64,000 nucleotides of DNA from Rhodocyclaceae bacterium (GTDB taxonomy: Bacteria; Pseudomonadota; Gammaproteobacteria; Burkholderiales; Rhodocyclaceae): contig JAGTRP010000013.1 of assembly GCA_018261935.1 (NCBI GenBank), forward strand, positions 62,001 to 126,000, in the 5' to 3' direction. Below, one piece after another: positions 46,894 to 57,888 of the stretch (positions are counted from its first letter, which is position 1; the number at the start of each line of letters is the position of its first letter). A model generated the notes under the pieces. That model was not told where the DNA came from, searched no databases, and worked only from the letters and a program-made list of their open reading frames with translations. Position numbers and translations under genes: made by a program.

Positions 46894-47430
46894 ATGGCTG
46901 AATCCGTCACTATCGCCCGTCCTTACGCCGAAGCCCTGTTCCGGGTGGCGAAGGAAAGCGGCGCTCTGGCCAAGTGGTCCGGGCAGGTCGCTCTGCTCGC
47001 CCAAGTGGCCGCCAGTCCCGAGGCCCAATCGGCCATCGGCGATCCCAACGTGGCGGCCCCGCAACTGGTCGACCTTTTCCGGTCTGTCTGCGGTACGGCG
47101 ATAGATGCGGAGCTGTCGAACTTCATCCAGCTGCTGGCTGACAATGACCGTCTGGGGCTGTTGCCCGAAATCGGCGCTTTGTACGAAAGCTACAAGCAAG
47201 CCGAAGAAGGCACCAGGCAGGCCGAAATCCATTCGGCCTTCCCCCTCGACGACGGCCAGGTCAAGGCTCTCGTGCCCCAGCTCGAAGCCTATTTCAAGAC
47301 CAAGCTGGAAGCGTCGGTCAAGGTTGATCCCGAACTCATCGGCGGGATCAAGGTACTGGTCGGCGACCAGATGCTGGATGCTTCAGTCCGCGGCAAGCTC
47401 GACGCCATGGCTACGGCGCTGAACCACTAG
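46894..47430 (+). CDS. atpH: ATP synthase F1 subunit delta
   Basis: Delta links the stalk to the F1 head. The 178-residue protein begins with the typical TIARPYAEALFRVAKESG, has the FIQLLADNDRLGLLPEIGALYE block in the middle and a C-terminal VKVDPELIGGIKVLVGDQMLDASVRGKLDAM. Normal length and position. Confidence 0.96.
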   Translation: MAESVTIARPYAEALFRVAKESGALAKWSGQVALLAQVAASPEAQSAIGDPNVAAPQLVDLFRSVCGTAIDAELSNFIQLLADNDRLGLLPEIGALYESYKQAEEGTRQAEIHSAFPLDDGQVKALVPQLEAYFKTKLEASVKVDPELIGGIKVLVGDQMLDASVRGKLDAMATALNH

Positions 47431-47439
47431 GAGAATTTC

Positions 47440-48978
47440 ATGCAGTTGAATCCTTCCGAAATTTCTGAACTGATCAAGAACAAGATCCAGAACCTGCAGG
47501 GCGCGTCGGAAGTGCGCACGCAGGGCACGGTCGTTTCCGTGACCGACGGTATCTGCCGCGTCCATGGCCTGCAAGACGTCATGCAGGGCGAAATGCTGGA
47601 ATTCCCCGGCAACACCTTCGGCATGGCGCTGAACCTCGAGCGCGACTCCGTCGGCGCCGTTGTTCTTGGCGAATACGAGCACATCTCCGAAGGCGACGTG
47701 GTCAAGACCACCGGCCGCATTCTGGAAGTTCCCGTCGGCCCCGAGCTGCTGGGCCGCGTTGTGAACTCCCTGGGCCAGCCCATCGACGGCAAGGGCCCGA
47801 TCAATGCCAAGCTCACCGACAAGATCGAAAAGGTCGCCCCGGGCGTTATTTGGCGTAAGTCCGTTTCCCAGCCGGTCCAGACCGGTCTGAAGTGCGTGGA
47901 CTCCATGGTGCCCGTCGGCCGCGGCCAGCGCGAACTGATCATCGGCGACCGCCAGACCGGCAAGACCGCCGTCGCTGTCGACGCCATCATCAACCAGAAG
48001 GGCAAGAACCTCTTCTGCGTCTATGTCGCTATCGGCCAGAAGGCTTCCACCATCGCCAACGTGGTGCGCAAGCTGGAAGAGCACGGCGCGATGGAATACA
48101 CCATCATCGTCGCCGCCTCCGCTTCCGAATCCGCTGCGCTGCAGTACATCGCCCCCTACTCCGGCTGCACCATGGGCGAGTACTTCCGCGACCGCGGCCA
48201 GGACGCCCTGATCATTTATGACGATTTGACCAAGCAGGCCTGGGGCTACCGTCAGGTTTCCCTGCTGCTGCGCCGTCCGCCGGGCCGTGAAGCCTACCCG
48301 GGCGACGTGTTCTACCTCCACTCCCGCCTCCTGGAGCGCGCCGCTCGCGTTTCCGAAGCTTGGGTCGAGAAGCTGACCAATGGCGAAGTCAAGGGCAAGA
48401 CCGGTTCGCTGACCGCTCTCCCCGTGATCGAAACCCAGGCCGGCGACGTGTCCGCCTTCGTTCCGACCAACGTCATCTCTATTACCGACGGCCAGATCTT
48501 CCTGGAAACCGACCTCTTCAACGCCGGTATCCGTCCCGCCATCAACGCCGGTATCTCCGTGTCCCGCGTCGGTGGTGCCGCCCAGACCAAGCTGATCAAG
48601 AAGCTTGGCGGCGGTGTCCGTCTGGCACTCGCCCAGTACCGTGAACTGGCTGCCTTCGCGCAGTTCGCTTCCGATCTGGACGAAGCGACCCGCAAGCAGC
48701 TGGAGCGTGGCCGCCTGGTGACCGAGCTGATGAAGCAGCCCCAGTACTCCCCCATGAGCATCTCCGAAATGGCCGTCACGCTGTACGCGGCCGACAAGGG
48801 CTACTTCGACGACGTCGAAGTCAAGCGTGCTCTGGAGTGCGAAAAGGCCATGATCGGCTACCTGAAGGCCAACTGCGCCGACGTCATGGAAACCATGGAG
48901 TCCAAGGCTGACCTCGACGGCGAAACCGAGAAGAAGCTCGCCGCCGGCATTCAGGCTTTCAAGAGCAGCTGGGCCTAA
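47440..48978 (+). CDS. atpA: ATP synthase F1 subunit alpha
   Basis: The 512-residue non-catalytic nucleotide-binding subunit has P-loop [13 protein letters not shown], the signature [17 protein letters not shown] and [47 protein letters not shown]. It is complete and typical. It lies 17 bases before the broken atpG. Confidence 0.98.
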   Translation: MQLNPSEISELIKNKIQNLQGASEVRTQGTVVSVTDGICRVHGLQDVMQGEMLEFPGNTFGMALNLERDSVGAVVLGEYEHISEGDVVKTTGRILEVPVGPELLGRVVNSLGQPIDGKGPINAKLTDKIEKVAPGVIWRKSVSQPVQTGLKCVDSMVPVGRGQRELIIGDRQTGKTAVAVDAIINQKGKNLFCVYVAIGQKASTIANVVRKLEEHGAMEYTIIVAASASESAALQYIAPYSGCTMGEYFRDRGQDALIIYDDLTKQAWGYRQVSLLLRRPPGREAYPGDVFYLHSRLLERAARVSEAWVEKLTNGEVKGKTGSLTALPVIETQAGDVSAFVPTNVISITDGQIFLETDLFNAGIRPAINAGISVSRVGGAAQTKLIKKLGGGVRLALAQYRELAAFAQFASDLDEATRKQLERGRLVTELMKQPQYSPMSISEMAVTLYAADKGYFDDVEVKRALECEKAMIGYLKANCADVMETMESKADLDGETEKKLAAGIQAFKSSWA

Positions 48979-48995
48979 TCAGGTAGGAGAACGCC

Positions 48996-49726
48996 ATGCC
49001 TAGCGGCAAGGAAATTCGCAACAAGATCAAGAGCGTCGAAAACACGCGCAAGATCACCAAGGCCATGGAGATGGTGGCCGCATCCAAAATGCGCAAGGGA
49101 TTCTCATCACCTCCGACAAGGGCCTGTGCGGCGGCTTGAACAGCAACGCACTGCGTCTCGTGGTCGGCAAGATGAAGGAATGGGACGCCGCCGGCATCAA
49201 GACCAGCGCCACCTGCATCGGCAACAAGGGCTTCGGCTTCATGCAGCGGGCCGGCGTCAATGTCGTCTCCCACGTTGTGGGCATGGGCGACACGCCGCAC
49301 CTGGAAAAGCTCATCGGGCCGGTGAAGGTTCAGCTCGACGCCTACATGCGCGGTGAAATCGACGCCCTCTACATCGTCTATACCCGCTTCATCAATACGA
49401 TGAAGCAGGAGCCGGTGATCGAACAGCTTCTTCCCCTCTCCGGGGAGGAAGTCGGTTCCGCCAGGACCAAGTGGGATTACGTCTACGAGCCGGAAGCCAA
49501 GTCGGTCATCGACGACCTGCTCATCCGCTACGTCGAAGCGTTGATCTATCAGGCTGTGGCCGAAAACATGGCCTCCGAGCAGTCTGCCCGGATGGTGGCC
49601 ATGAAGTCCGCCTCCGACAACGCCAAGAACGTCATCGGTGAATTGAAGCTGGTCTACAACAAGGCCCGCCAGGCCGCGATTACGAAGGAACTTTCGGAAA
49701 TCGTGAGCGGCGCCGCCGCCGTGTGA
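48996..49726 (+). pseudogene. atpG: ATP synthase F1 subunit gamma, internal deletion and frameshift
   Basis: The gene starts normally: a ribosome site (GTAGGAG), ATG at 48996, and codons for [19 protein letters not shown] through ASKMRK to Lys34 (49097). The next in-frame codons give [13 protein letters not shown] and a TGA at 49137-49139, a 47-residue product. From 49100 a different frame continues the real protein, [20 protein letters not shown] through to EIVSGAAAV and the TGA at 49724-49726. Against E. coli gamma, residues 35-76 and one base of codon 77 are missing, about 127 bp, which explains the frame change. The lost part belongs to the N-terminal shaft helix. Neighbouring atp genes look intact, so this is either an assembly error or a recent loss. 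Confidence 0.9.
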
Positions 49727-49733
49727 CGCGTAG

Positions 49734-51161
<1,428 letters not shown>

Positions 51162-51186
51162 CGCGGTACCAGTTTAGGAGCCAGTC

Positions 51187-51612
51187 ATGGCAATTTCTGT
51201 TCATTGTGACGTCGTCAGCGCGGAAGAGCAGATCTTCTCCGGCATCGTCGAATTCGCCGTTTTCCCCGGCGAAGCCGGCGAGCTGGGGATCATGCCTCAC
51301 CACACGCCGCTGCTGACCCGCATCAAGCCGGGCACCATCCGGCTGAAGGTGCCGGGCCAGGCGGACTACGAGCTGGTGTACGTGTCCGGCGGCATGCTGG
51401 AAGTGCAGCCCGACATGATCACCGTGTTGGCCGACACCGCCATCCGTGCCCACGACCTGGACGAAGCCAAGGCCCTGGACGCCAAGAAGCGGGCCGAGGA
51501 AGCCCTGGCCAACCGCCAGGCCGAGGTGGACTACGCCGCGGCCGAAGCGGAGCTGGCCCAGGCCATCGCTCAGCTGCAAGCCATCCAGCGTCTTCGGAAG
51601 CACACGCACTGA
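51187..51612 (+). CDS. atpC: ATP synthase F1 subunit epsilon
   Basis: Epsilon couples gamma to the c-ring and inhibits ATP hydrolysis. The 141-residue protein has the N-terminal beta barrel ([46 protein letters not shown]) and a C-terminal helical hairpin ([22 protein letters not shown] ...). It closes the atp operon, with a terminator 21 bases downstream. Confidence 0.96.
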   Translation: MAISVHCDVVSAEEQIFSGIVEFAVFPGEAGELGIMPHHTPLLTRIKPGTIRLKVPGQADYELVYVSGGMLEVQPDMITVLADTAIRAHDLDEAKALDAKKRAEEALANRQAEVDYAAAEAELAQAIAQLQAIQRLRKHTH

Positions 51613-51632
51613 GTCCGGAAGTCTCGGACAGC

Positions 51633-51661
51633 AAAAAGGGCAGCCTCGGCTGCCCTTTTTT
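51633..51661. terminator. Intrinsic terminator of the atp operon, probably bidirectional
   Basis: A 7-bp stem GGGCAGC/GCTGCCC with loop CTCG is flanked by AAAAA on the left and TTTTTT on the right, so it has a U-run when read in either direction. It separates atpC from the convergent thiolase gene. Confidence 0.9.
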
Positions 51662-51691
51662 ATTCACCCATCAATTTTTGGCCACTGCGCC

Positions 51692-52876
51692 TCAGATCAT
51701 TTCGAGCGCCAAGGCGATCCCTTGTCCGCCTCCGATGCACAGGGTCACGATGCCCCGCTTCAGGCCATCGCGCCGCATCGAATGCAATAGCCGCGTGGCG
51801 AGCACGGCACCGGACGCCCCGATCGGATGGCCATGGGCGATCGCACCGCCTTCGACATTCACCACTTCCTGTGCGAATCCCAATTCCCGGGTGCAAGCAA
51901 TCGCAATTGCCGCAAAGGCCTCATTGACCTCGACGCGGTCCACATTACCAGTCTGCCACCCCGCCCGCTGCAGGGCCTGCCGCACCGCTGGTACGGGACC
52001 GATGCCAAAGAATCCCGGCTCGACAGCCGCCACGCCATAGGCGACCAGCCTGGCCATCGGCTTCAGGCTGTTGGCCTCGGCGAAGCTCCGTTCGGCTACG
52101 ATCATCGCTGCAGCGGCGGTGTTCAATCCGGGCGAATTTCCGGCGGTGATCGTGCCGTCCTTGCGGAAGGCCGGTCTTAGCTTGGCAAGCGATTCGGTGG
52201 TGGTCTCCGGCCGGTTATGCTCGTCCTTGGCGAACAGTTCGGGCCCCTTGCGTCCCTTGACCTCCACGGGGACGATTTCGGCATCGAACTTCCCGGCCGC
52301 TTGGGCAGCCGCGAAGTTCCGCTGGGAGCGCAGGGCCCAGCCATCCTGGTCGCTACGGCTGATCCCGTACTTGGCGACCAGATCCTCGGTATGCCAACCC
52401 GAATGCTGGCCCGAAAAGGCGTCATTCAACCCATCGAGCAGCATGCTGTCGAACAGGGTGACATCCCCCATGCGCGCCCCCCAGCGGCCCTGAGGCATCA
52501 GGTAGGGCGCCATGTCCATGTTTTCCATGCCGCCGGCGATGGCGCAATCGGTGTAGCCGGCGAGGATTTCGGCCGCTGCCGAGGCGATGGCCTGGGCGCC
52601 CGATCCGCATACGCGGTTGACCGTCATTGCCGGCACCGCAACCGGCAGTCCGCCGCCCACGGCCGCCTGGCGTGCCGGGTTCATCTTGCTGCCGGCCTGG
52701 ATCACCTGCCCGAGGACGACGGATTGCACCTTCTCCGTAGCCAGCCCGGAGCGCTTAAGAACCTCGCGGATTGCGACAGCGCCCAGCTCGGTCGCCGGCG
52801 TGCCTTTCAGGGTGCCACCATAGGTGCCGATGGGGGTACGGACCGGGTTGCACAGGACAACTTCACGACTAGCCAT
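51692..52876 (-). CDS. Acetyl-CoA acetyltransferase (thiolase)
   Basis: The 394-residue thiolase has the acyl-accepting cysteine in VNRVCGSGAQAIASAA (about residue 88), GGMENM, the histidine in GGAIAHGHPIGASGA and the second cysteine in TLCIGGGQGIALALE. It forms acetoacetyl-CoA or cleaves beta-ketoacyl-CoA; polyhydroxybutyrate synthesis or beta-oxidation are both possible. The ATG at 52876 has GGAGA upstream. It stands alone, without phaB or phaC nearby. Base use is a little less GC-rich than in its neighbours. Confidence 0.95.
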   Translation of the reverse strand: MASREVVLCNPVRTPIGTYGGTLKGTPATELGAVAIREVLKRSGLATEKVQSVVLGQVIQAGSKMNPARQAAVGGGLPVAVPAMTVNRVCGSGAQAIASAAAEILAGYTDCAIAGGMENMDMAPYLMPQGRWGARMGDVTLFDSMLLDGLNDAFSGQHSGWHTEDLVAKYGISRSDQDGWALRSQRNFAAAQAAGKFDAEIVPVEVKGRKGPELFAKDEHNRPETTTESLAKLRPAFRKDGTITAGNSPGLNTAAAAMIVAERSFAEANSLKPMARLVAYGVAAVEPGFFGIGPVPAVRQALQRAGWQTGNVDRVEVNEAFAAIAIACTRELGFAQEVVNVEGGAIAHGHPIGASGAVLATRLLHSMRRDGLKRGIVTLCIGGGQGIALALEMI

Positions 52877-53085
52877 GATCGTCTCCTTCAAGGTTGAAGC
52901 TGTGCGAAAACCTTGCAATTCGCCCTCTGTGCGAATTTACAGCACACAAACCCTATGGATTAGGAGCACAAAGGCTCTTGAACACAGCTTCCTGGACTGG
53001 AAAAGTCCCATTGGTCTCGATAGACAACGGGGGCCGCAAAAGGTGCGGGAGCGGCAGCCGACGCATTCGCCGGCCCCGTCGCAGC

Positions 53086-53658
53086 CTAGCCCAGGCCGTT
53101 CAGCCGCTTTTCCAGCCGCTCCGCATCGGCCCTCAAGGCCTCGATTTCGGCACCCAGGCGCACAACTTCCCGCTTCGAGGCCACCAGCCCGGATTCTTCG
53201 CTCAGGTACTCCGCTGTATTGGCGACGAGATTGGCGGCCGCCTGCTTCTGCCAGCCAAAAAATGCCTGGCCGGCGCGGGCCAGGCGGTGGGCGGCGATGT
53301 CCCCGACCACCTTCGACAAATCTTCCTCCACATCCCAGCGCAGGTTGCGGAAGACGAAGGCCAGGGTTTCCGTGAAGTCGGCGGCGCCGGACAGCCGAGC
53401 GGCGGCAAAGATGGATTGGCGGTCGAAGAGCAGCCGGAAGGGCGCATCCGCCGGCAGTTCGATGGTGACTGCGGGAGCTTCGCCGCCGATCTGTTCCAGG
53501 CGGCGGAAATAGCCTTCGCCATCCACCGCCAGGTCCAGCCGGACCGGCCCGCCCACCAGGCGCGCGTGCTGGCCGGCGAAGGGACGCAGCCGTTCCCGCG
53601 CCCAGCCTTCCCCCGCCAGCAGATGATTTAGGGCGGCGACCGCCCCGCGCGCCAGCAT
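53086..53658 (-). CDS. ubiJ: Ubiquinone biosynthesis accessory factor UbiJ
   Basis: UbiJ binds ubiquinone intermediates through an SCP2 domain and organises the Ubi complex. The 190-residue protein has the SCP2-like N-terminal part (LNHLLAGEGWARERLRPFAGQHARL ... FRLLFDRQSIFAAARLSGAADFTETLAFVFRN) and a C-terminal coiled-coil (EVVRLGAEIEALRADAERLEKRLNGL) as in E. coli. Its ATG shares one base with the stop of the Tim44-like gene. ubiE is two genes upstream. Confidence 0.88.
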   Translation of the reverse strand: MLARGAVAALNHLLAGEGWARERLRPFAGQHARLVGGPVRLDLAVDGEGYFRRLEQIGGEAPAVTIELPADAPFRLLFDRQSIFAAARLSGAADFTETLAFVFRNLRWDVEEDLSKVVGDIAAHRLARAGQAFFGWQKQAAANLVANTAEYLSEESGLVASKREVVRLGAEIEALRADAERLEKRLNGLG

Positions 53659-54536
53659 CAGTTGAGCTGCTGGATGCCGGCTACCTGCCAGCCGCGGCCG
53701 CCGTCGGCAGGCTTGACCAGGTTCCAGACTTCGTCGAAGGCCTCCACCGGGCCGTTCTTCTCTTCCCGGATGGTGCCGTGGAAACGGACGCTGGCGATGT
53801 GCCGGGCAGGCTCGCTCACCACTTCGAGGACTTCCGCTTCCAGGGCGATCACGTCGGTTTGCTGGGCAGCGCCGCGGCGATCGTCCATGTCGAGCTTGAT
53901 CTCGGCGAACATTTCCGGCGTGGTGAATTCCCGGATATCCTCCAGGTTGCCGGCGTCGTTGGCGGCCTGGAGGCGCAGGAAATTGACCTTGGCGATGCGC
54001 AGGAAGCCCTCGGTGTCGAAATCGGCCGGGACATTGCGCGCGATCGGCGCGAAGCTCCTGGCTTCGCTGCCGCCCTCGGGCTGGAAGCGGCTCTCTGGCG
54101 CGGTGGCCGGGGCCATGGCGGGTCCGCCGACGCCCGCATATTGCAGGGGCTCCTGGGCCGGCTGCGGCTGCTGGCGGCGGAAGATCAGCTTGAAGACGAA
54201 GACCGCCGCCATCACCAGCAGCAGGATCATGACGAAATTGCCCAGCCCCTCGCCCATGCCGAAATGGGAGAAGAGGGCGGCCAGGCCAATGCCGGCGGCG
54301 AGGCCGGCCAGGGGGCCCAGCCAGTTGCGTTTCTGGGGCTGGGCCGCGGCGGTCTGGGGCGGGGTGGCCTGCTGGGCCGGCGCCGCCTGCTGGGGCGCCG
54401 CCTGGCGCTGCTGGGTCACCGATTCCCGCTGCATGCCGCGGGAGGCGCCGCCGCCCAGCCGCTTGGCTTCGGCGTCCTGCACTGTGATCCCCAGGGCGAG
54501 GAGGGCGGCACAGGCCATCATCAGGATTTTCTTCAT
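53658..54536 (-). CDS. Tim44-like domain membrane protein
   Basis: The 292-residue protein has a signal peptide or first helix (MKKILMMACAALLALGITVQDAEA), a Gln/Ala/Pro-rich linker (about 35-68), two more hydrophobic stretches (GPLAGLAAGIGLAALFSHFG, FVMILLLVMAAVFVFKLIF) and a C-terminal Tim44/MRPL45-type domain from about residue 160 (FDTEGFLRIAKVNFLRLQAANDAGNLEDIREFTTPEMFAEI ...). Function in bacteria is unclear. Placement between ubiE and ubiJ suggests a membrane role tied to that run, but this is only context. Confidence 0.87.
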   Translation of the reverse strand: MKKILMMACAALLALGITVQDAEAKRLGGGASRGMQRESVTQQRQAAPQQAAPAQQATPPQTAAAQPQKRNWLGPLAGLAAGIGLAALFSHFGMGEGLGNFVMILLLVMAAVFVFKLIFRRQQPQPAQEPLQYAGVGGPAMAPATAPESRFQPEGGSEARSFAPIARNVPADFDTEGFLRIAKVNFLRLQAANDAGNLEDIREFTTPEMFAEIKLDMDDRRGAAQQTDVIALEAEVLEVVSEPARHIASVRFHGTIREEKNGPVEAFDEVWNLVKPADGGRGWQVAGIQQLN

Positions 54537-54556
54537 GGTCTCTCCTTCGAAGAGGG

Positions 54557-55294
54557 TCAGAACTTGTAGCCGCGGTGCAGGGCCACCACACCGAAGCTCA
54601 GGTTGAAATATTCGACTTTCTCCAATCCGGCCTCTTCCATCATGGCCTTGAGCTCTTCCTGGCCCGGGTGCACCCGGATGGACTCCGACAGGTAGCGATA
54701 GCTGTCCTCGTCATTGGTCACCAGCTTGCCGATCCGGGGAATCACCTGGAAGGAGTAAAAGTCGTAGAGGGGAGCCAGGGGTTTCCAGACATGGGAAAAC
54801 TCCAGCACCAGCAGGCGGCCACCCGGGCGCAGGACGCGCCGCATTTCGGCCAGGGCCTTGTCCTTGTGGGTCATGTTGCGCAGGCCGAAGGCCACCGTCA
54901 CGCAATCGAACCAGTTGTCCGGGAAGGGCAGCTTCTCGGCGTCGCACTGGGTCGCCGCCACCGGGTAGCCGCGATCCAGGAGGCGGTCCCGGCCCCGGGT
55001 CAGCATGGCGTTGTTGATATCGGTGAGCCACACCTGGCCGCTCTTGCCGACCTTCTTGGCGAAGGCCAGGGAGAGGTCGCCGGTGCCTCCCGCCACGTCC
55101 AGCACCCGGGAGCCCTCGCGGATGCCGCTGCGCTGGATGGTGAAGGCCTTCCAGAGCCGGTGCATGCCGCCGGACATGAGGTCGTTCATGAGATCGTAGC
55201 GGCTGGCCACCGAATCGAAGACGTCGGCGACGCGCTGGGCCTTTTCATGCTCGGCGACCGTCTGGTAGCCGAAATGGGTCTTGTTGTCTGACAT
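54557..55294 (-). CDS. ubiE: Ubiquinone/menaquinone methyltransferase UbiE
   Basis: UbiE performs the C-methylation step of ubiquinone (and menaquinone) synthesis. The 245-residue protein has [25 protein letters not shown], the SAM site [39 protein letters not shown] and [12 protein letters not shown], ending [13 protein letters not shown]. The ATG at 55294 fits; the frame runs further upstream only by chance. It starts 4 bases after the DUF971 gene. Confidence 0.96.
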   Translation of the reverse strand: MSDNKTHFGYQTVAEHEKAQRVADVFDSVASRYDLMNDLMSGGMHRLWKAFTIQRSGIREGSRVLDVAGGTGDLSLAFAKKVGKSGQVWLTDINNAMLTRGRDRLLDRGYPVAATQCDAEKLPFPDNWFDCVTVAFGLRNMTHKDKALAEMRRVLRPGGRLLVLEFSHVWKPLAPLYDFYSFQVIPRIGKLVTNDEDSYRYLSESIRVHPGQEELKAMMEEAGLEKVEYFNLSFGVVALHRGYKF

Positions 55295-55298
55295 GGTT

Positions 55299-55721
55299 TC
55301 AGTGATGGTGACCGCAGCCGCCCTTGGCGGCTGGCTTGGTGCTGGTGTCAAGGTCGCGGGAAAGGCCCTGGGCTTCGAGCGCCTGCAGGTACTGCTGCCA
55401 GAGCTCGTCGCGGTGGACGCCCAGGTTGTGGAGGAGATCCCAGGAATAAATGCCGCTGTCGTGGCCGTCGCTGAACACCAGCTTGATGGCGTAGGTGCCC
55501 ACCGGCTCGATGCCTTCGATGGCCACATCGCGCTTTCCGGTCTGCAGCGTTTCCTGCCCCGGTCCATGGCCGCGGGCCTCGGCAGAAGGCGTGAACACCC
55601 GCAGGAACTCGCAGGAAAGCTCGAAGCGCTCGCCGCTCTCATAGGCCAGTTCCAGGGTGCGGGACTGCTTGTGCAACTTGATGTCCGTCGGGATCGGCGT
55701 GTCTTTTTCGATGCCTGCCAT
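55299..55721 (-). CDS. DUF971 protein (gamma-butyrobetaine hydroxylase-like N-terminal domain)
   Basis: The 140-residue protein matches the DUF971 pattern: [36 protein letters not shown] ... [26 protein letters not shown]. The C-terminus ends KGGCGHHH, a possible metal-binding tail. Related proteins occur next to ubiE in many proteobacteria and similar folds have been linked to iron-sulfur or quinone metabolism, but no function is established here. It probably heads the ubiE run. Confidence 0.9.
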   Translation of the reverse strand: MAGIEKDTPIPTDIKLHKQSRTLELAYESGERFELSCEFLRVFTPSAEARGHGPGQETLQTGKRDVAIEGIEPVGTYAIKLVFSDGHDSGIYSWDLLHNLGVHRDELWQQYLQALEAQGLSRDLDTSTKPAAKGGCGHHH

Positions 55722-55784
55722 GGTCTCCTCCAGTAGGGAAGCGCTAGTGTACCGTACTCCCGCCGGGTGCCGCGACGGGATGGA

Positions 55785-57377
55785 TCAAACGGTTTCGAAG
55801 CTGACCCGCTCGAAATCCATCCCCCGCTGCAGGAGATTTTTCACCCGCACCCGCCACAGGCCGCCGGCATGGATTTCGAACACCCGGCTGGCCTGGTAGG
55901 TGCCAGTGGGCAGAAGGAGGCAGCCCTTGTCCGCCAGGCCGGCCACCGGCGACAGGAGGAAACCCCGCACAAAGGGTTGCTCCCGCTCCTGCCCCGAACC
56001 CTGCATCCGTACTGCCACCCCGGCGGGCAGCCCGGGCAGCACGGCCACCCCCGCCACCAAACCGCCGCTGTGCTCCTGCATGAGCCAGGTCGAGTATCCC
56101 AGCAGGAACTTGCCCCCGTCCGGGGGGCAGAGCGCGAGGAGCTGGCCGTGGGACATCTTCTGGCCGGCCATGGAGCGGGCTAGGCGGAAGCCGTTGGCGG
56201 AGTGGTTGATCACATCCCAGGAGTCCACGTCGTAGTCCTCGTCCGGCCGGAAGCAGGGGCGCTGGCCCGGGACATTGCGTTCCCGGAAGGAAAAGGCCAG
56301 GGCGAACTCGTCCCGGGAGTACGTATTCCCCACCAGGGGTTGTTCGAAGGGCCGTCCGGAAACAAAGAAATGGCTGGCCTCGAAGCCGGTGCACACGCGG
56401 GCTGTCCCCGATGTGGCGAAGCGCCGGAACCGGCGGGCCGCCGCCAATTGGCTCCAGGGCCGCACCAGCTGCTCCAGGAGGGCGATGACATGGCTCGACC
56501 GCTCCTCACCCAGGCCCAGTCGGGTAGCCGAGACCTTCTGCCGCAGTTCCTTGAGCACGTTGCCGACTTTGGCGGCCAACCGGGAAGTATCGAGACGGCG
56601 CCGGTCGACTCCCTCGGGCCGGCCTTCCTCCAGGGGGTGCAGCCCGGCATCCCGGGTCAGTTCGACGACGTAGGGAGGCGACTCACCGTCCGCCAGGTGC
56701 TCCACCGATACCAGGGGAGCCCACAGGCCGGCCCAGCGCCGGATCAGGTTGATGTCCCGGACGGTATGGCTGTAGGGGCTGGCCACCTCGATCAGGAGGG
56801 AGGCCACGTAGGCCGCGCTGCAATGGGTCGTGGAATCGTCGCCGCCATTGGCTACCGGAGTCGTGGCCACCCCCAGTTGCTCGGCAGCCTCGTAATAGCC
56901 GTGGAGATCGAGCCAGACGCCTTCGGGCAGCTCCCGCCGGGCCCGGTAGTGTTCGAGGATGATCATCCCGGTGCCGTGCAGGGAACGCTGCAGGATGGTG
57001 GCACGCCGGCCGCCGTAGCCGGGATCGCCGGGGCTGGCCGGGTCCCGGGCGGCACAGAGGGCGTAGGCCTTGATCAGCTTGTGCCAGGTGGCCACCACCC
57101 GCTGGAAGATCCGGTCTTCCAGCTCCCCGAGCACCAGGGGCTTGTCATGGCACCTGCGGGCCAGTTCCTCCTGGACGAAGGCCAGGGGCCCCCGTAGATG
57201 CTCCAGCAGGGCCATGGACCCGGCATGGTCCAGGGGCGCCGCCAGGAAGTTGTCCAGGAACTGATTGATCTGCTCGTTCGCCACCGAAGGGTTGGCCAGG
57301 GGCAGGCGGGATATGTAATCCATGCCCGCCTGTAAATCGCGAAAGCCCAGCAAGAGCGGCGGCAGGGTTGGAAACAC
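55785..57377 (-). CDS. Large protein with PilZ-like C-terminal motif, possible cyclic di-GMP receptor
   Basis: The 530-residue protein is cytoplasmic and helical for its first about 300 residues, with no domain I recognise. In the second half RRFRRF (RxxxR) is followed at a distance by NHSANGFRL, which fits the PilZ pattern [D/N]xSxxG, so cyclic di-GMP binding is possible. The start is GTG at 57377 with GGAGACGAG before it. It follows the HIT gene by 21 bases. Confidence 0.6.
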   Translation of the reverse strand: MFPTLPPLLLGFRDLQAGMDYISRLPLANPSVANEQINQFLDNFLAAPLDHAGSMALLEHLRGPLAFVQEELARRCHDKPLVLGELEDRIFQRVVATWHKLIKAYALCAARDPASPGDPGYGGRRATILQRSLHGTGMIILEHYRARRELPEGVWLDLHGYYEAAEQLGVATTPVANGGDDSTTHCSAAYVASLLIEVASPYSHTVRDINLIRRWAGLWAPLVSVEHLADGESPPYVVELTRDAGLHPLEEGRPEGVDRRRLDTSRLAAKVGNVLKELRQKVSATRLGLGEERSSHVIALLEQLVRPWSQLAAARRFRRFATSGTARVCTGFEASHFFVSGRPFEQPLVGNTYSRDEFALAFSFRERNVPGQRPCFRPDEDYDVDSWDVINHSANGFRLARSMAGQKMSHGQLLALCPPDGGKFLLGYSTWLMQEHSGGLVAGVAVLPGLPAGVAVRMQGSGQEREQPFVRGFLLSPVAGLADKGCLLLPTGTYQASRVFEIHAGGLWRVRVKNLLQRGMDFERVSFETV

Positions 57378-57398
57378 GGCCTCGTCTCCAGTTAATTG

Positions 57399-57815
57399 TC
57401 ATACCAGGGACAATACACGACTGACGGCAGCTTGCAACTGGGCGTCGTCCACCGCCGGGCGCGGAATCACCTCTTCCCGCTGCACCTTGCCCCAGATGGG
57501 GTCAGGGAAATGGCGGTCGTCCCGCCAGCGCGGAATGACGTGCCAATGCACATGGGGCGTCATGTTGCCGAGGCTGGCGACATTCACCTTGTCCGGGGCA
57601 AAAAGCGCCCGCACCACTGACTCGACCCCGAACACCACAGCCATCAAGTATCGCCGCTCTTCCGGGGTGAGATCGGTCATCTCCCGCACGTGACGGTTCC
57701 AGATCACCCGGCAGAAGCCGGGATAATGGGGATCGGCGATCCGCACCACGCGGCAGTCCGCCGACTGCCAGAGCACCGTTCCCCCCGGGGTGTCGCACAA
57801 CTCGCATACAGCCAT
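57399..57815 (-). CDS. HIT family nucleotide-binding protein
   Basis: The 138-residue protein has the histidine triad HVHWHVIPR (about residues 88-96) and an N-terminal CELC pair. Members hydrolyse nucleotide phosphoramidates or Ap4A-type dinucleotides. The strand pattern before the triad (CRVVRIADPHYPGFCRVIWNRHVREMTDL) is typical. Preceded by a short gap and the giant dehydrogenase terminator; likely its own promoter there, not identified. Confidence 0.92.
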   Translation of the reverse strand: MAVCELCDTPGGTVLWQSADCRVVRIADPHYPGFCRVIWNRHVREMTDLTPEERRYLMAVVFGVESVVRALFAPDKVNVASLGNMTPHVHWHVIPRWRDDRHFPDPIWGKVQREEVIPRPAVDDAQLQAAVSRVLSLV

Positions 57816-57856
57816 CTGTTTCCTCTTTTTCGTGAAAGCCTGCGGACCAACAGGCG

Positions 57857-57882
57857 AAAAAAAAGGGGCGTTGCCGCCCCTT
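57857..57882 (-). terminator. Intrinsic terminator of the giant dehydrogenase gene
   Basis: Read on the minus strand, GGGGCG-GCAA-CGCCCC is followed by eight T residues, 8 bases after the stop codon. Confidence 0.9.
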
Positions 57883-57888
57883 CCTGGC

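Noticed and set aside
49098-49139. TGA that ends the atpG N-terminal frame read as selenocysteine, given selC in the window
   Set aside because: The codons before the TGA are already out of frame nonsense, and gamma subunits have no selenocysteine; a deletion explains the data.
53086-54591. One 501-codon minus-strand frame as a single gene
   Set aside because: Its first 310 codons are a frame shadow of the Tim44-like gene; only the last 190, from 53658, encode UbiJ.
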